A stretch of DNA of 64,000 nucleotides, from contig NZ_CABVIX010000009.1 of assembly GCF_902498185.1 (NCBI RefSeq), positions 1 through 64,000 of the forward strand, given 5' to 3'. Positions 28,701 through 37,403 of the stretch are shown piece by piece; within the stretch, counting starts at the first letter, position 1, and each line of letters opens with the position of its first letter. The notes beneath the pieces were generated by a model. It was not told where the DNA came from, searched no databases, and saw nothing but the letters and a program-made list of their open reading frames with translations. The stretch comes from Pseudomonas fluorescens. GTDB lineage: Bacteria > Pseudomonadota > Gammaproteobacteria > Pseudomonadales > Pseudomonadaceae. The position numbers and the translations under genes were made by a program.

Positions 28701-29731
28701 ATCACGCGCTCGTACTGGGCACGGCTGTAGCGTGGATGCAGGGCGGAGAGCTTGATGGAAATGCCCGGGCCTTCATAGATGCCGCGGCCGTGGGAGGCCT
28801 TGCCGATCGAGTGGATCGCCTGCTCGTAGGAGGCCAGGTATTTCTGCGCGTCGTGCTCGGTCAATGCGGCTTCGCCGAGCATGTCGTAGGAATAGCGGAA
28901 GCCCTTGGACTCGAAGCGGCTGGCGTTGGCCAGGGCCTCGGCTATGGTCTCGCCGGTGACGAACTGCTCGCCCATCAGGCGCATGGCCATGTCGACGCCC
29001 TTGCGGATCATCGGCTCGCCGCTCTTGCCAATGATGCGGCTGAGCGAAGAGGTAAGGCCGGATTCATTGTGGGTGGACACCAGCTTGCCGGTGAGCAACA
29101 GGCCCCAGGTTGCGGCATTGACGAACAGCGATGGGCTGTTGCCCAGGTGCGGCTGCCAGTTGCCGGTGCTGATCTTGTCGCGGATCAGGGCATCGCGAGT
29201 GCCTTTGTCCGGGATGCGCAACAGGGCTTCGGCCAGGCACATCAGCGCCACGCCCTCCTGGGAGGACAGCGAGAACTCCTGCAGCAGGCCCTGGACGATC
29301 CCGGCACGGCCACCGGCGCTCTTCTGGTTGCGCAGCTTGTCGGCCAGGGACGCGGCCAGCTTGTCGGTCGCATCGGCCAGCGGTGCGGGGAGGCGAGCCT
29401 GCTCCAGCAGCATGGGCACCACTTCCTGCTCGGGGCGACGGTACGCGGCGGTGATGGCCGAGCGCAGGACCGATTGCGGCAGGATGCTTTCGGCGAACTC
29501 CAGGAAGCACTGGTGGTTATGATCGGCCTGCACTTCGACCGCCTCGTCGGCGGCGATGCTGGCATGACCGTTGATTTCGGTCAGGGTGGCACCACCCTCG
29601 AGCTTCTCCAGATAATTGAAGATCGCCTGTTTGATCAACCAATGCGGCGTGCGGTCAATGGACTGCGCAGCTGCTTTGAGTCGCTCACGGGTAGGGTCGT
29701 CGAGTTTGACCCCAAGGGTGGTCGTCGCCAT
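25778..29731 (-). CDS. putA: Trifunctional PutA: repressor, proline dehydrogenase, P5C dehydrogenase
   Basis: A 1317-aa protein. Residues 1-47 form a ribbon-helix-helix DNA-binding domain (TTLGVKLDDPTRERLKAAAQ). Residues about 190-570 form the FAD proline dehydrogenase barrel, with DAEEADRLELSLDLLE and RLVKGAYWDSEIK. Residues about 650-1110 form the aldehyde dehydrogenase, with GSTEVARLLQ, catalytic Glu in IAETGGQNAM and Cys in GQRCSALRVL. A C-terminal accessory domain ends SLMTIG. It oxidises proline to glutamate at the membrane and represses put genes without proline. Two diverged copies of its 3' end lie at 22239-22350 and 23151-23254. Confidence 0.98.
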   Translation of the reverse strand: MATTTLGVKLDDPTRERLKAAAQSIDRTPHWLIKQAIFNYLEKLEGGATLTEINGHASIAADEAVEVQADHNHQCFLEFAESILPQSVLRSAITAAYRRPEQEVVPMLLEQARLPAPLADATDKLAASLADKLRNQKSAGGRAGIVQGLLQEFSLSSQEGVALMCLAEALLRIPDKGTRDALIRDKISTGNWQPHLGNSPSLFVNAATWGLLLTGKLVSTHNESGLTSSLSRIIGKSGEPMIRKGVDMAMRLMGEQFVTGETIAEALANASRFESKGFRYSYDMLGEAALTEHDAQKYLASYEQAIHSIGKASHGRGIYEGPGISIKLSALHPRYSRAQYERVMEELYPRLLSLTLLAKQYDIGLNIDAEEADRLELSLDLLERLCFEPQLAGWNGIGFVIQAYQKRCPYVIDYVIDLARRSRHRLMIRLVKGAYWDSEIKRAQMEGLEGYPVYTRKVYTDVSYIACARKLLSVPEAIYPQFATHNAHTLSAIYQLAGQNYYPGQYEFQCLHGMGEPLYEQVVGKISEGKLNRPCRVYAPVGTHETLLAYLVRRLLENGANTSFVNRVADHSLSIQELVADPVASIERMAAQEGSVGLPHPRIPMPRDLYGSERANSAGIDMANEHRLASLSCALLATAHTEWKAAPLLGCKSSQEPAAAVLNPSDHRDVVGHVQEATVGDVDNAIQCALNAAPIWQATPPAERAAILERTADLMEAEIQPLMGLLVREAGKTYLNAIAEVREAVDFLRYYAVQARNDFSNDAHRPLGPVVCISPWNFPLAIFSGQVAAALAAGNPVLAKPAEQTPLIAAQAVRLLLEAGIPEGVLQLLPGRGETVGARLVGDERVKGVMFTGSTEVARLLQRNIAGRLDAQGRPIPLIAETGGQNAMIVDSSALTEQVVIDVVSSAFDSAGQRCSALRVLCLQEDSADRVIEMLKGAMAQSRLGNPERLSVDIGPVIDAEAKAGIEKHIQGMREKGRSVYQVAIADGAECKRGTFVMPTLIELDSFDELKREIFGPVLHVVRYNRRNLDELIGQINASGYGLTLGVHTRIDETIAKVVDNVNAGNVYVNRNVVGAVVGVQPFGGEGLSGTGPKAGGPLYLYRLLSTRPVDAIEQHFKRTDGDANTGNPLRDALLKPLQGLKAWAANNQHADLAILCDQFAQQSQSGISRVLPGPTGERNSYTILPREHVLCLADSEADLLTQLAAVLSVGSSAVWLDAEPGKALRGRLPKDVQAKIKLVADWQKDDVVFEAVLHHGDSDQLRGVCEQIATRAGAIVGVHGLSAGETNVALERLVIERALSVNTAAAGGNASLMTIG

Positions 29732-30084
29732 TTCTTATCCTCATTATTGCCACGGCTGTGGCGTAAGCTGGCGCAAAGATTAGCCGTCGGACAGTGAGGG
29801 TGCAACCGGGTGCAACCCATTTTTTGTAGGAAAAAGGTGCAGCTCGTCCGGCAAATGAAACTGCACGATGAAAATGGGGCTTGTTGACGCGTATTGTTCA
29901 GAAAAAACCCATTGCGCGCATTAAAGTGGGGCAAAAAGCTGCCATTTGTAAGAAAAATCTGAAGAGGTGCAACTGAGCGTGAAAAGTGGTTGCACCCAAT
30001 TCGCTTTGTTGAATAGGATTCGCCGCCTGGGTGCAACCGTTCTTGAGGTTGTTTCTACATAAAAACAAACGCCAGGGCACAACA
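29732..30084. promoter_or_regulatory. putA-putP control region with five GTTGCA boxes
   Basis: This 353-base divergent promoter region contains the hexamer GTTGCA or its complement TGCAAC at 29801-29806, 29811-29816, 29968-29973, 29989-29994 and 30032-30037. The E. coli PutA ribbon-helix-helix domain is known to bind GTTGCA. Two boxes lie within 90 bases of the putA start and three within 120 bases of putP. Weaker matches GGTGCAGC and CTGCAC lie at about 29836 and 29861. PutA repression of both genes is the expected logic. Confidence 0.85.
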
Positions 30085-31566
30085 ATGGGTGTATTCAATC
30101 CAATCACGACTACGTTCGTGATCTACATCGCGATAATGGTGCTGATCGGCTTCATGGCCTATCGCTCTACCAATAACCTCTCGGACTATATTCTCGGCGG
30201 ACGCAGCCTCGGCAGCGTGGTAACCGCGCTATCGGCCGGTGCATCGGACATGAGCGGCTGGCTGCTGATGGGCCTGCCAGGCGCCATCTACATGTCGGGC
30301 CTCTCCGAAGTCTGGATCGCCATCGGTCTGACCGTCGGTGCCTACTTCAACTGGCTGTTCGTTGCCGGACGCCTGCGGGTGCAGACCGAGCACAACGGCG
30401 ACGCGTTGACCTTGCCGGACTACTTCACCAGCCGTTTCGAAGACAAGAGCGGTCTGCTGCGTATCATCTCGGCCGTGGTCATCCTGGTGTTCTTCACCAT
30501 CTATTGCGCATCCGGCATCGTTGCGGGCGCACGGTTGTTCGAAAGCACCTTCGGCATGTCCTACGAAACCGCCCTGTGGGCCGGCGCCGCTGCTACCATC
30601 GCCTATACCTTCGTGGGCGGTTTCCTGGCCGTGAGCTGGACCGATACGGTGCAGGCTTCGCTGATGATCTTCGCGCTGATCCTGACCCCAGTGATCGTGC
30701 TGATCTCCACGGGCGGCCTCGACACCACGCTGCTCGCGATCGAAGCGCAGAACGCGGCAAACTTCGACATGTTCAAGGGCGCTACCTTCATTGGCATCAT
30801 CTCGCTGATGGGTTGGGGTCTGGGCTACTTCGGTCAGCCGCATATCCTGGCGCGGTTCATGGCCGCCGACTCGGTCAGGTCGATCGCCAACGCACGTCGC
30901 ATCTCCATGACCTGGATGATCCTGTGCCTGGCCGGTACCTGCGGCGTGGGCTTCTTCGGTATCGCCTACTTCTCGGCCAACCCTGACCTTGCAGGTCCGA
31001 TCACCGAGAACCCTGAGCGTGTCTTCATCGAACTGGCGAAAATCCTGTTCAACCCATGGGTTGCCGGTGTGCTGCTCTCGGCCATCCTGGCCGCGGTCAT
31101 GAGCACCTTGAGCTGCCAGCTGCTGGTATGTTCCAGTGCGCTGACCGAGGACTTCTACAAGGCCTTCCTGCGTAAAGGGGCGTCGCAGCGCGAACTGGTA
31201 TGGGTCGGCCGCTTGATGGTCCTGGCCGTTGCGCTGATCGCCATCGCCATGGCAGCCAACCCGGAAAACCGCGTGCTGGGCCTGGTCTCGTACGCCTGGG
31301 CCGGCTTCGGCGCCGCCTTCGGTCCGGTAGTGCTGCTGTCGGTACTGTGGAAAGGCATGACCCGCAACGGTGCGCTGGCTGGCATCGTGGTCGGTGCGGT
31401 GACCGTGATCCTGTGGAAGAGCCTGGAAACAGGTCTCTACGAGATCATTCCTGGCTTCGCCCTCGCAACCCTGGCCATCGTCGTGGTCAGCCTGATGGGG
31501 CGTCCGAGCGCTGGCATGGTTTCTCGTTTCGAGACTGCTGACGCGGCGTATCACGCCGACAAGTAA
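30085..31566 (+). CDS. putP: Sodium/proline symporter
   Basis: A 493-aa inner-membrane symporter of the SSS family with about 13 helices, which imports proline with Na+. Family features include DYILGGRSLGSVVTALSAGASDMSGWLLMG near helix 2 and FIGIISLMGWGLGYFGQPHI in the middle. GVLLSAILAAVMSTLSCQLLV marks the Na2-site helix. The ATG at 30085 gives the short periplasmic start MGVFNPIT. The frame is open 18 codons further upstream, inside the control region. It is divergent from putA. Confidence 0.96.
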   Translation: MGVFNPITTTFVIYIAIMVLIGFMAYRSTNNLSDYILGGRSLGSVVTALSAGASDMSGWLLMGLPGAIYMSGLSEVWIAIGLTVGAYFNWLFVAGRLRVQTEHNGDALTLPDYFTSRFEDKSGLLRIISAVVILVFFTIYCASGIVAGARLFESTFGMSYETALWAGAAATIAYTFVGGFLAVSWTDTVQASLMIFALILTPVIVLISTGGLDTTLLAIEAQNAANFDMFKGATFIGIISLMGWGLGYFGQPHILARFMAADSVRSIANARRISMTWMILCLAGTCGVGFFGIAYFSANPDLAGPITENPERVFIELAKILFNPWVAGVLLSAILAAVMSTLSCQLLVCSSALTEDFYKAFLRKGASQRELVWVGRLMVLAVALIAIAMAANPENRVLGLVSYAWAGFGAAFGPVVLLSVLWKGMTRNGALAGIVVGAVTVILWKSLETGLYEIIPGFALATLAIVVVSLMGRPSAGMVSRFETADAAYHADK

Positions 31567-31589
31567 TGGCTTCCAACGCCTTTGCCTGA

Positions 31590-31632
31590 AACGGCCCGCA
31601 TCTCCCAGAGGTGCGGGCCGTTGTCGTTTTGG
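31590..31632 (+). terminator. Rho-independent terminator after putP
   Basis: The stem AACGGCCCGCA / TGCGGGCCGTT (11 bp, 11-nt loop) is followed by GTCGTTTT. It lies 24 bases after the putP stop codon. Confidence 0.85.
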
Positions 31633-31693
31633 CGGGCGTTACCTGACGAGCGCGGTGCGACAGGTTAAACTTCACGGCCTTGCAGGAGTTGCC

Positions 31694-32530
31694 ATGAACT
31701 ATCGTCACGCCTTCCACGCCGGCAACCATGCCGATGTCTTCAAACACCTTGTCCTGACCCGGCTGATCGCCCTGATGTCACGCAAGGAACAGCCCTTTGC
31801 GTACCTCGACACCCACGCCGGCCTGGGTCTGTACGACCTGCAGGGCGACCAGGCGAGCCGCACCGGCGAGTACCTCGAAGGTATCGCCCGCCTCTGGGGT
31901 CGCGATGACCTGCCGGCGCTCACCGCCGACTACCTGCGGATCATCCAGCGCCTGAATCCCGATGGCGAGTTGCGTTACTACCCCGGCTCGCCTGAGCTCG
32001 CGCGGCGCCTGGTGCGCCAGCAGGACCGGGTGCAGCTCAACGAGAAACACCCCGAAGACGGTCGCCTGCTCAAGGAAAACATGAAGAAGGACCCGCGGGT
32101 CACGGTGCACCTGGGCGAGGGCTGGCATGTGCCTCGGGCCCTGCTGCCGGTGCAGGAAAAGCGCGCCGTGATGCTCATCGACCCGCCCTTCGAGCAGGCC
32201 GACGAACTCAAGCGTTGCAGTCAGTCGATGAAAGAAGCCATTGGCCGCATGCGCCAGACGGTGGCTGCAATCTGGTACCCGATCAAGGACCAGCGCCAGC
32301 TCGTGCGTTTCTACCAGGATCTCACCAGCACTGGCGCGCCGAAGCTGCTGCGGGTCGAACTGTACGTGCATCCGCAGGACAGCCCGCAAGGCCTGAACGG
32401 CTCTGGCCTGGCCATCGCCAACCCGCCCTGGGGCCTGGAGGAAGAGCTGCGCGAACTGCTGCCGTGGCTGTCCCAGGTGCTGGCCCAGACCAGGGGCAGC
32501 TGGCGCATGGACTGGTTGATCGCGGAGTGA
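31694..32530 (+). CDS. rlmJ: 23S rRNA (adenine-2030-N6) methyltransferase
   Basis: RlmJ (278 aa) methylates A2030 of 23S rRNA using SAM. Motifs seen are the N-terminal MNYRHAFHAGNHADVFKH, the SAM-binding segment FAYLDTHAGLGLYDL, and the catalytic region MLIDPPFEQADE (DPPF, an N6-adenine methyltransferase hallmark). The ATG at 31694 has AGGAG 5 bases upstream and gives the conserved start. Confidence 0.96.
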   Translation: MNYRHAFHAGNHADVFKHLVLTRLIALMSRKEQPFAYLDTHAGLGLYDLQGDQASRTGEYLEGIARLWGRDDLPALTADYLRIIQRLNPDGELRYYPGSPELARRLVRQQDRVQLNEKHPEDGRLLKENMKKDPRVTVHLGEGWHVPRALLPVQEKRAVMLIDPPFEQADELKRCSQSMKEAIGRMRQTVAAIWYPIKDQRQLVRFYQDLTSTGAPKLLRVELYVHPQDSPQGLNGSGLAIANPPWGLEEELRELLPWLSQVLAQTRGSWRMDWLIAE

Positions 32531-32648
32531 GGGTGGCCTCCAGAGCATGCCATCCCGACTGGCCCGCTTTGCGTTATAATCCCGCTCTTTCGCTGCCTCC
32601 CGCCGATGCGGTCGAGGCGCATTTTCAAAGAATGAAGAGGCTAGACCC

Positions 32649-34403
32649 TTGGCATTGACGATTCTTGGCCTGTCCGGCGCCCTTAGCCATGATCCTTCCG
32701 CGGCCCTGTACATCGACGGCAAGCTCATTGCCGCCGCTGAAGAAGAGCGCTTCGTGCGCGACAAGCACGCAAAGAACCGCATGCCCTACGAGTCGGCGAA
32801 GTTCTGCCTGGAGCAGGCCGGTATCAAGCCGTCGGACGTCGACGTGGTAGCTATTCCCTTTGCGCCGATCAGCCTGTTCGGCAAGGCCCGTTGGCACTAC
32901 GCCAAACGCTACTGGTACGCCCCGGACCGCGCCCTTGACGCGATTCTGATGGGCAACCGCCGCTACAAGCGCTACCGCAAGAAGATCGTCTGGTGCCTGG
33001 AGCAACTGGGCTTCGACCCCAAGAAGGTCAAGATCGAACCGGTCGAGCACCACCTGGCCCATGCCTCCAGTGCCTACCACTGCTCGGGCTTCAAGGAAAA
33101 GACGGCGATCCTCGGCATCGATGGCAAGGGCGAGTACGCCACGACCTTCTTCGGCTATGGCGAAAACGGCAAGATCCACAAGATCAAGGAGTTCTTCGAC
33201 CCGGATTCGCTCGGTGGCCTGTACGGCGCGGTCACCGAGTTCCTCGGTTTCGAAATGCTCGACGGCGAGTTCAAGGTCATGGGCATGGCGCCGTATGGCG
33301 ACGCCAGCAAATACGATTTCTCGCGCCTGGCCAACTTTGAAAACGGCGAGCTGGTGATCAACACCGACTACGCCAACGTCATCGGCCTTCGCCGCTATAA
33401 AGAGAAGGGCAAGGGCTTCTACTTCTCCCCCAAGCTGATCGAGTGGCTGGGTCCCAAGCGCGAAGGCGACATCGCCGACGAGCCGTATATTCATTACGCT
33501 GCGAGCATGCAGGCGCTGTTCGAAAAGCTCGCCCTGCAGATGATCGACCATTACCTGGGCGACGTCCTGCGCGAAACCGGCAAACTGGCCTTCGCGGGCG
33601 GCTGCGCACTGAACGTGAAGCTCAACCAGAAGATCATCGCCCGTCCCGACGTCAAGGAACTGTTCGTCCAGCCGGCGTCCGGCGATGCGGGTACCGCAGT
33701 GGGCGCCGCGGCCTATGTGTCACACACGCGTGGCGTGCCGGTCGAGAAGATGGAGCACGTCTATCTTGGCCCGTCCTATTCCAACGAGGACGTCATCGCC
33801 GCCTGTGCCCGCCACGCGAGCCAGCCGAAATGGCGCAAGCTGGAGGACATGCCTCAGCAGATCGCCAAGATCATGGTCGATGGCAATCCCGTGGCCTGGT
33901 TCCAGGGGCGCATGGAGTTCGGTCCGCGTGCGCTGGGTGGCCGTTCGATCATCGGTTGCCCGAGCGTGCCGGGCGTTGCCGACCGCATCAACCACCAGAT
34001 CAAGTTCCGCGAACGCTGGAGGCCTTTCTGCCCGTCGATGCTCGACACCGTGGCCCCGCAAATGATCAAGATCGATCATCCGGCACCGTTCATGACCTTC
34101 ACCTTCGAAGTTGCCGAAGAGTGGAAGACCCGTGTACCGGAAGTGGTCCACGAAGACGGTACCTCCCGTGCCCAGGTGCTCAAGCGTGAGTACAACCCGC
34201 GCTACTACGACATGATGAAGTCCCTCGAGGCGCTCACCGGAAACGGCGTGTCGCTCAATACTTCGCTCAACCGCCGTGGCGAGCCGATGATCTGCTCGCC
34301 TACCGACGCGCTGAACATGTTCTTCGGCTCCGACCTGCAGTACCTGATCATGGAAGACATCCTGGTCGTCAAGGAGGGCGTGGAGGAGCATGCAGTTGAC
34401 TGA
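32649..34403 (+). CDS. Carbamoyltransferase, WapO/NodU family
   Basis: A 584-aa enzyme with the two-part layout of NodU/CmcH/TobZ carbamoyltransferases. The N-terminal Kae1-like ATPase part has ILGLSGALSHDPSAAL, HHLAHASSAYHCSGF and ILGIDGKGEYATTFF. A C-terminal YrdC-like segment starts near residue 390 (MEFGPRALGGRSII). In P. aeruginosa the gene at this position (PA5005, WapO) carbamoylates heptose II of the LPS inner core; that role is inferred here from position and family. The start codon is TTG. A TATAAT at 32575-32580 suggests a promoter, but no good -35 is visible. Confidence 0.88.
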   Translation: MALTILGLSGALSHDPSAALYIDGKLIAAAEEERFVRDKHAKNRMPYESAKFCLEQAGIKPSDVDVVAIPFAPISLFGKARWHYAKRYWYAPDRALDAILMGNRRYKRYRKKIVWCLEQLGFDPKKVKIEPVEHHLAHASSAYHCSGFKEKTAILGIDGKGEYATTFFGYGENGKIHKIKEFFDPDSLGGLYGAVTEFLGFEMLDGEFKVMGMAPYGDASKYDFSRLANFENGELVINTDYANVIGLRRYKEKGKGFYFSPKLIEWLGPKREGDIADEPYIHYAASMQALFEKLALQMIDHYLGDVLRETGKLAFAGGCALNVKLNQKIIARPDVKELFVQPASGDAGTAVGAAAYVSHTRGVPVEKMEHVYLGPSYSNEDVIAACARHASQPKWRKLEDMPQQIAKIMVDGNPVAWFQGRMEFGPRALGGRSIIGCPSVPGVADRINHQIKFRERWRPFCPSMLDTVAPQMIKIDHPAPFMTFTFEVAEEWKTRVPEVVHEDGTSRAQVLKREYNPRYYDMMKSLEALTGNGVSLNTSLNRRGEPMICSPTDALNMFFGSDLQYLIMEDILVVKEGVEEHAVD

Positions 34404-35301
34404 AGTGCAGATCAGCGTCGTCATTCCTGCCTACAATTACGCCAGGACACTGCAGCGGGCTGTTGAATCGGTGTTGGCGCAATTGGGTGACGCGAACGCC
34501 GAGCTGCTGGTCATCGACGACGGCTCCACCGATGCCACCCCGCAGGTGCTGGCGTCGCTTCACGCCGAGCACCCAGGTCGTTTCCGGGCGCTGCGCAAAG
34601 CCAACGGGGGTCTGTCCTCGGTGCGCAACCGAGGCATCGTCGAAGCCTTGGGCCAGTACCTGATCTTTCTCGATGCCGATGACGAACTGGCGCCAGGGGC
34701 GCTAGCCGCGCTGGCGCAGCACATCGACGCCAACCCCGACAGCCGCTTGATCATCGGCGGGCACTGGTCGGTCTTCGAGGACGGAACGCGGAGTCAACAT
34801 CGCGTCAAGCCGCTGCCAGCGACCCCGCGCGAACGCGTGCGGGGTTATCTGCTGGACAAGACCGTTTCCCTTTCCAACGGGGCTTGCGCGATGCACCGTG
34901 AAGTCTTTGCGCCAGGCAACTACCCCGAGCACCTGCGCAATGTGGAGGACATTCCCGTATTCGCCCAAGTGCTGGCAAGGTTTGCCTGCAGCGTACTCGA
35001 TCAACCGTTGGCATTGATCTACAAGCACGGCGACAGCATGCGCCACGACCTCAAGCAAAGCCTGGCGGCGGGCATCGGCATGGTCGATGAAGTGTTCTCC
35101 CCGGCCCGCATGCCCGAGGAGTTGCGGGACCTGCGCAACGCCTTTCTGGCCCAGCGGTGCTTGTCGTTGTTCCGGGATTGCTACAGCGCTGGCGACCATG
35201 CGAACGCGAAGGCGTTTTACGCGCAAGCGCTGCGTGCGGATCCTCGATCGATTACGCGGTGGTCCTACACCCGCAAGGCTATCCGGTTGCTGTTCAAGTG
35301 A
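34390..35301 (+). CDS. Family 2 glycosyltransferase (LPS core)
   Basis: A 303-aa GT2 enzyme. The nucleotide-sugar-binding start is ISVVIPAYNYARTLQRAVE, followed by LLVIDDGSTDAT, and the metal-binding DXD equivalent is FLDADDELAPG. The catalytic-base region is around NVEDIPVFAQV. It overlaps the 3' end of the carbamoyltransferase gene by 14 bases, and its own stop overlaps the GTG of the next gene. The three are therefore translationally coupled and probably act on the same core oligosaccharide. The transferred sugar is not known. Confidence 0.85.
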   Translation: MQLTEVQISVVIPAYNYARTLQRAVESVLAQLGDANAELLVIDDGSTDATPQVLASLHAEHPGRFRALRKANGGLSSVRNRGIVEALGQYLIFLDADDELAPGALAALAQHIDANPDSRLIIGGHWSVFEDGTRSQHRVKPLPATPRERVRGYLLDKTVSLSNGACAMHREVFAPGNYPEHLRNVEDIPVFAQVLARFACSVLDQPLALIYKHGDSMRHDLKQSLAAGIGMVDEVFSPARMPEELRDLRNAFLAQRCLSLFRDCYSAGDHANAKAFYAQALRADPRSITRWSYTRKAIRLLFK

Positions 35302-36566
35302 GCGCCGCGACCTCCAGCCGGCAGAGCTGGGCAGAAAAAGCCTGTGAACTGGATCGATACCGCTGGAAGCTGCTGCGCGAGCGACATGGTCGACTCGGCA
35401 GCGTGCTGCGTTGGGCCCGCGACATGCTGGTCGATCTGGTGCTCGGCCTGCGTGCCAGGGCGTCCCTGAGTCGCTCGGTCGACGCAACGCCCTGCCAGGT
35501 GCTGCTGCTGCACTCGGCGCCCAAGTCGATGGCATTGGGGCGCAAGAACATCTTGATCGATGCCGTGCGCAAGGACGGGCTGCAGCTCAACGAGGCGGCC
35601 TTGCAAGGGCCGTCCGACGCCTGTGCCGGGCGCATGCTGCTGGCGCCGCCGCAGCCTGTGCCACTGCGTTACCTGGCATATGCCGCCCATGCGCAATGGC
35701 TGGTTAGCAAGCATGAACCCCGGCTGTTGATCAACGAGCGTAATGGCAGCCTTCATGCGCCATTCTTGCGCCTGGCCCTGGCGGCTCGCGAAGCCCGCCT
35801 GTTACAGCTGGCTCATTCAGCGACACTGGAGTCTTCGCGCAGGCTGGCGATGAACGACTATGACTATTACGCCCTGTTCGGCCGCAGCTCGCTCGACGCC
35901 TTGCAGGCGCGCAGCCTGCGTTTTGGCGAGTCGACGGCGGTGCTGGTCGGGTCGTATCTGGTCGATGAAACCTACAATTTGCCGGTCACCCATCCCGAAC
36001 TGAAAACCTTGCTCGTTCTTGGTGTGGGCCCGGACCGGGAAAAAGAACCCGGCTACATACGGACCTATGAGCTGCTCCGGGACTGGGCCGCAGAGCATCC
36101 GCACTACCGGGTGCTGTTCAAGCGGCATCCGCGCAGCAGGGCGCATTTCTGGACCGAGGCTGCCTCTCGGTTGTCCAGCATCGAACTGCTGGAGGCTCAG
36201 TGCTCGCTGGCGCAGGCACTGGCACGCTCCAGCGTGGTGATCAATATCATGTCCAATGCCGGTATCGAGGCAGGCATGGCTGGCCGGCCGGTGCTTCATG
36301 TGAATGCCGGCGACGATGTGGATGTCTTCTCGCACGCGCTCTTCTTCGGGCCTCAGGTGCGTGATGGCGCAGCCTTGTCCCGTCAGTTGTCGAGGGTCGA
36401 GCAGGATTATCCGGGCAGCGTGGCGCAAGCCCGGGCTTTCGCCGATTACCACCTGGTTCACGGTTACCGGGGCTTGGCCAAGACCGTGCAGCTGGTCGAG
36501 GACCTGGTGCGGGGCGAGGATCCTGGCCGACGCTTCGACACCTTCATCCTGACAGCGATTCCCTGA
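35298..36566 (+). CDS. GT-B-like putative glycosyltransferase of LPS core region
   Basis: A 422-aa protein starting at a GTG that overlaps the upstream stop codon (GTGA). The C-terminal half resembles the nucleotide-binding half of GT-B/CDP-glycerol transferase-like or KpsS-like proteins. Features are YRVLFKRHPRSRAHF, then ARSSVVINIMSNAGIEAGMAGRPVLHV. The N-terminal half is unassigned. By context it belongs to LPS core or surface polysaccharide assembly. The exact reaction is unknown. Confidence 0.7.
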   Translation: MSAATSSRQSWAEKACELDRYRWKLLRERHGRLGSVLRWARDMLVDLVLGLRARASLSRSVDATPCQVLLLHSAPKSMALGRKNILIDAVRKDGLQLNEAALQGPSDACAGRMLLAPPQPVPLRYLAYAAHAQWLVSKHEPRLLINERNGSLHAPFLRLALAAREARLLQLAHSATLESSRRLAMNDYDYYALFGRSSLDALQARSLRFGESTAVLVGSYLVDETYNLPVTHPELKTLLVLGVGPDREKEPGYIRTYELLRDWAAEHPHYRVLFKRHPRSRAHFWTEAASRLSSIELLEAQCSLAQALARSSVVINIMSNAGIEAGMAGRPVLHVNAGDDVDVFSHALFFGPQVRDGAALSRQLSRVEQDYPGSVAQARAFADYHLVHGYRGLAKTVQLVEDLVRGEDPGRRFDTFILTAIP

Positions 36567-36574
36567 CCCAAGGG

Positions 36575-37207
36575 CTAGCGGCCGAGCACGCTCCTGAGCT
36601 CCTGCTCGGTGCACTGCTGCTGATGACGTAGATAATGCTCAAGGAACGCGTCGTCCTTCAGTAGCCAATCACGGTCCTGACGGTAGCGCAGCATGTGCTT
36701 GAAGTTGCGCAGGCGCAGTCCCTTGCCAAGGGGTTTTCGGTAGAGGCGCAGGTCCGCGATGTCGATCAGCCCCAGGGTGTTCTGAGGCGTCAGCACCACG
36801 TTGCCCAGATGCGCCGAGCGAAAGTACACACCCTTTTCGTGCAGCCGGGCGATGAACCTGCCCAACTGTGCGCGCAGGTCTTCATGGGTATCGCTGCCCA
36901 GCAGTTGGCGCAGCGTGTGACCGGGCAGGGGGTCGTAATGCACCGCGTCGCGCTCGATGCTCGGGATACGGTAGACCCGGCGCGCCGTCGGGCACTCGAT
37001 TTCAAGCTCATGCATGGCTTGGCAGTTGTCAGCGAAGCGTTGTGCGTAAGGCGCCCACAGCGCAGAGGTCAGCAGGCGTTTGCGGCGAAACAGCTTGAGC
37101 ATCGATCCGTCGACCAGGCGAAGTACTTTATCCCCTTTGCCATCGGCTTCAAGAACGTCAGCACTCTGGCGCAGAGTGAGGTAGGCGGTGTGGTCGAGCG
37201 TTTGCAT
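36575..37207 (-). CDS. InaA/LPS-kinase-like protein (toluene-tolerance type)
   Basis: A 210-aa protein of the lipopolysaccharide kinase-like (InaA/WaaP-related) group, often annotated toluene tolerance protein in P. putida. The C-terminal half holds FIARLHEKGVYFRSAHLGNV and LGLIDIADLRLYRK. Kinases of this type normally have an Asp before the Leu/His-x-x-Asn loop (DxHxxN); here that place reads SAHLGN, so the usual catalytic Asp seems absent while the second Asp (IDIAD) remains. It is the only minus-strand gene inside this LPS block and is divergent from the next gene. Confidence 0.75.
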   Translation of the reverse strand: MQTLDHTAYLTLRQSADVLEADGKGDKVLRLVDGSMLKLFRRKRLLTSALWAPYAQRFADNCQAMHELEIECPTARRVYRIPSIERDAVHYDPLPGHTLRQLLGSDTHEDLRAQLGRFIARLHEKGVYFRSAHLGNVVLTPQNTLGLIDIADLRLYRKPLGKGLRLRNFKHMLRYRQDRDWLLKDDAFLEHYLRHQQQCTEQELRSVLGR

Positions 37208-37403
37208 CAAGACTCCAAAGCTAGGCCTGATGGGAGGGGGCGGTATCTTATCGCAGCCGTCGCTACACAAAAAACCGCTGTGCTACAATCGCGCCGATAT
37301 TTTGCGGCACGTTCGTTCATGTTCAAGCGATTTCCACTACGGTTGTCCACACCGGTCATGGAGGATTCTTGCGGGTGTTTGCAGGCTATATTTCGGATGC
37401 TCT

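Noticed and set aside
25892..29797. 1301-codon plus-strand open frame
   Set aside because: It is antisense to the well-supported putA over its whole length. High-GC genes commonly leave such long shadow frames, and its translation has low-complexity Gly/His/Asp/Gln composition with no domain.
32552..32580. Sigma-70 promoter for the carbamoyltransferase gene
   Set aside because: TATAAT is present at 32575-32580, but no acceptable -35 element lies 16-18 bases upstream, so I did not list it as a separate feature.
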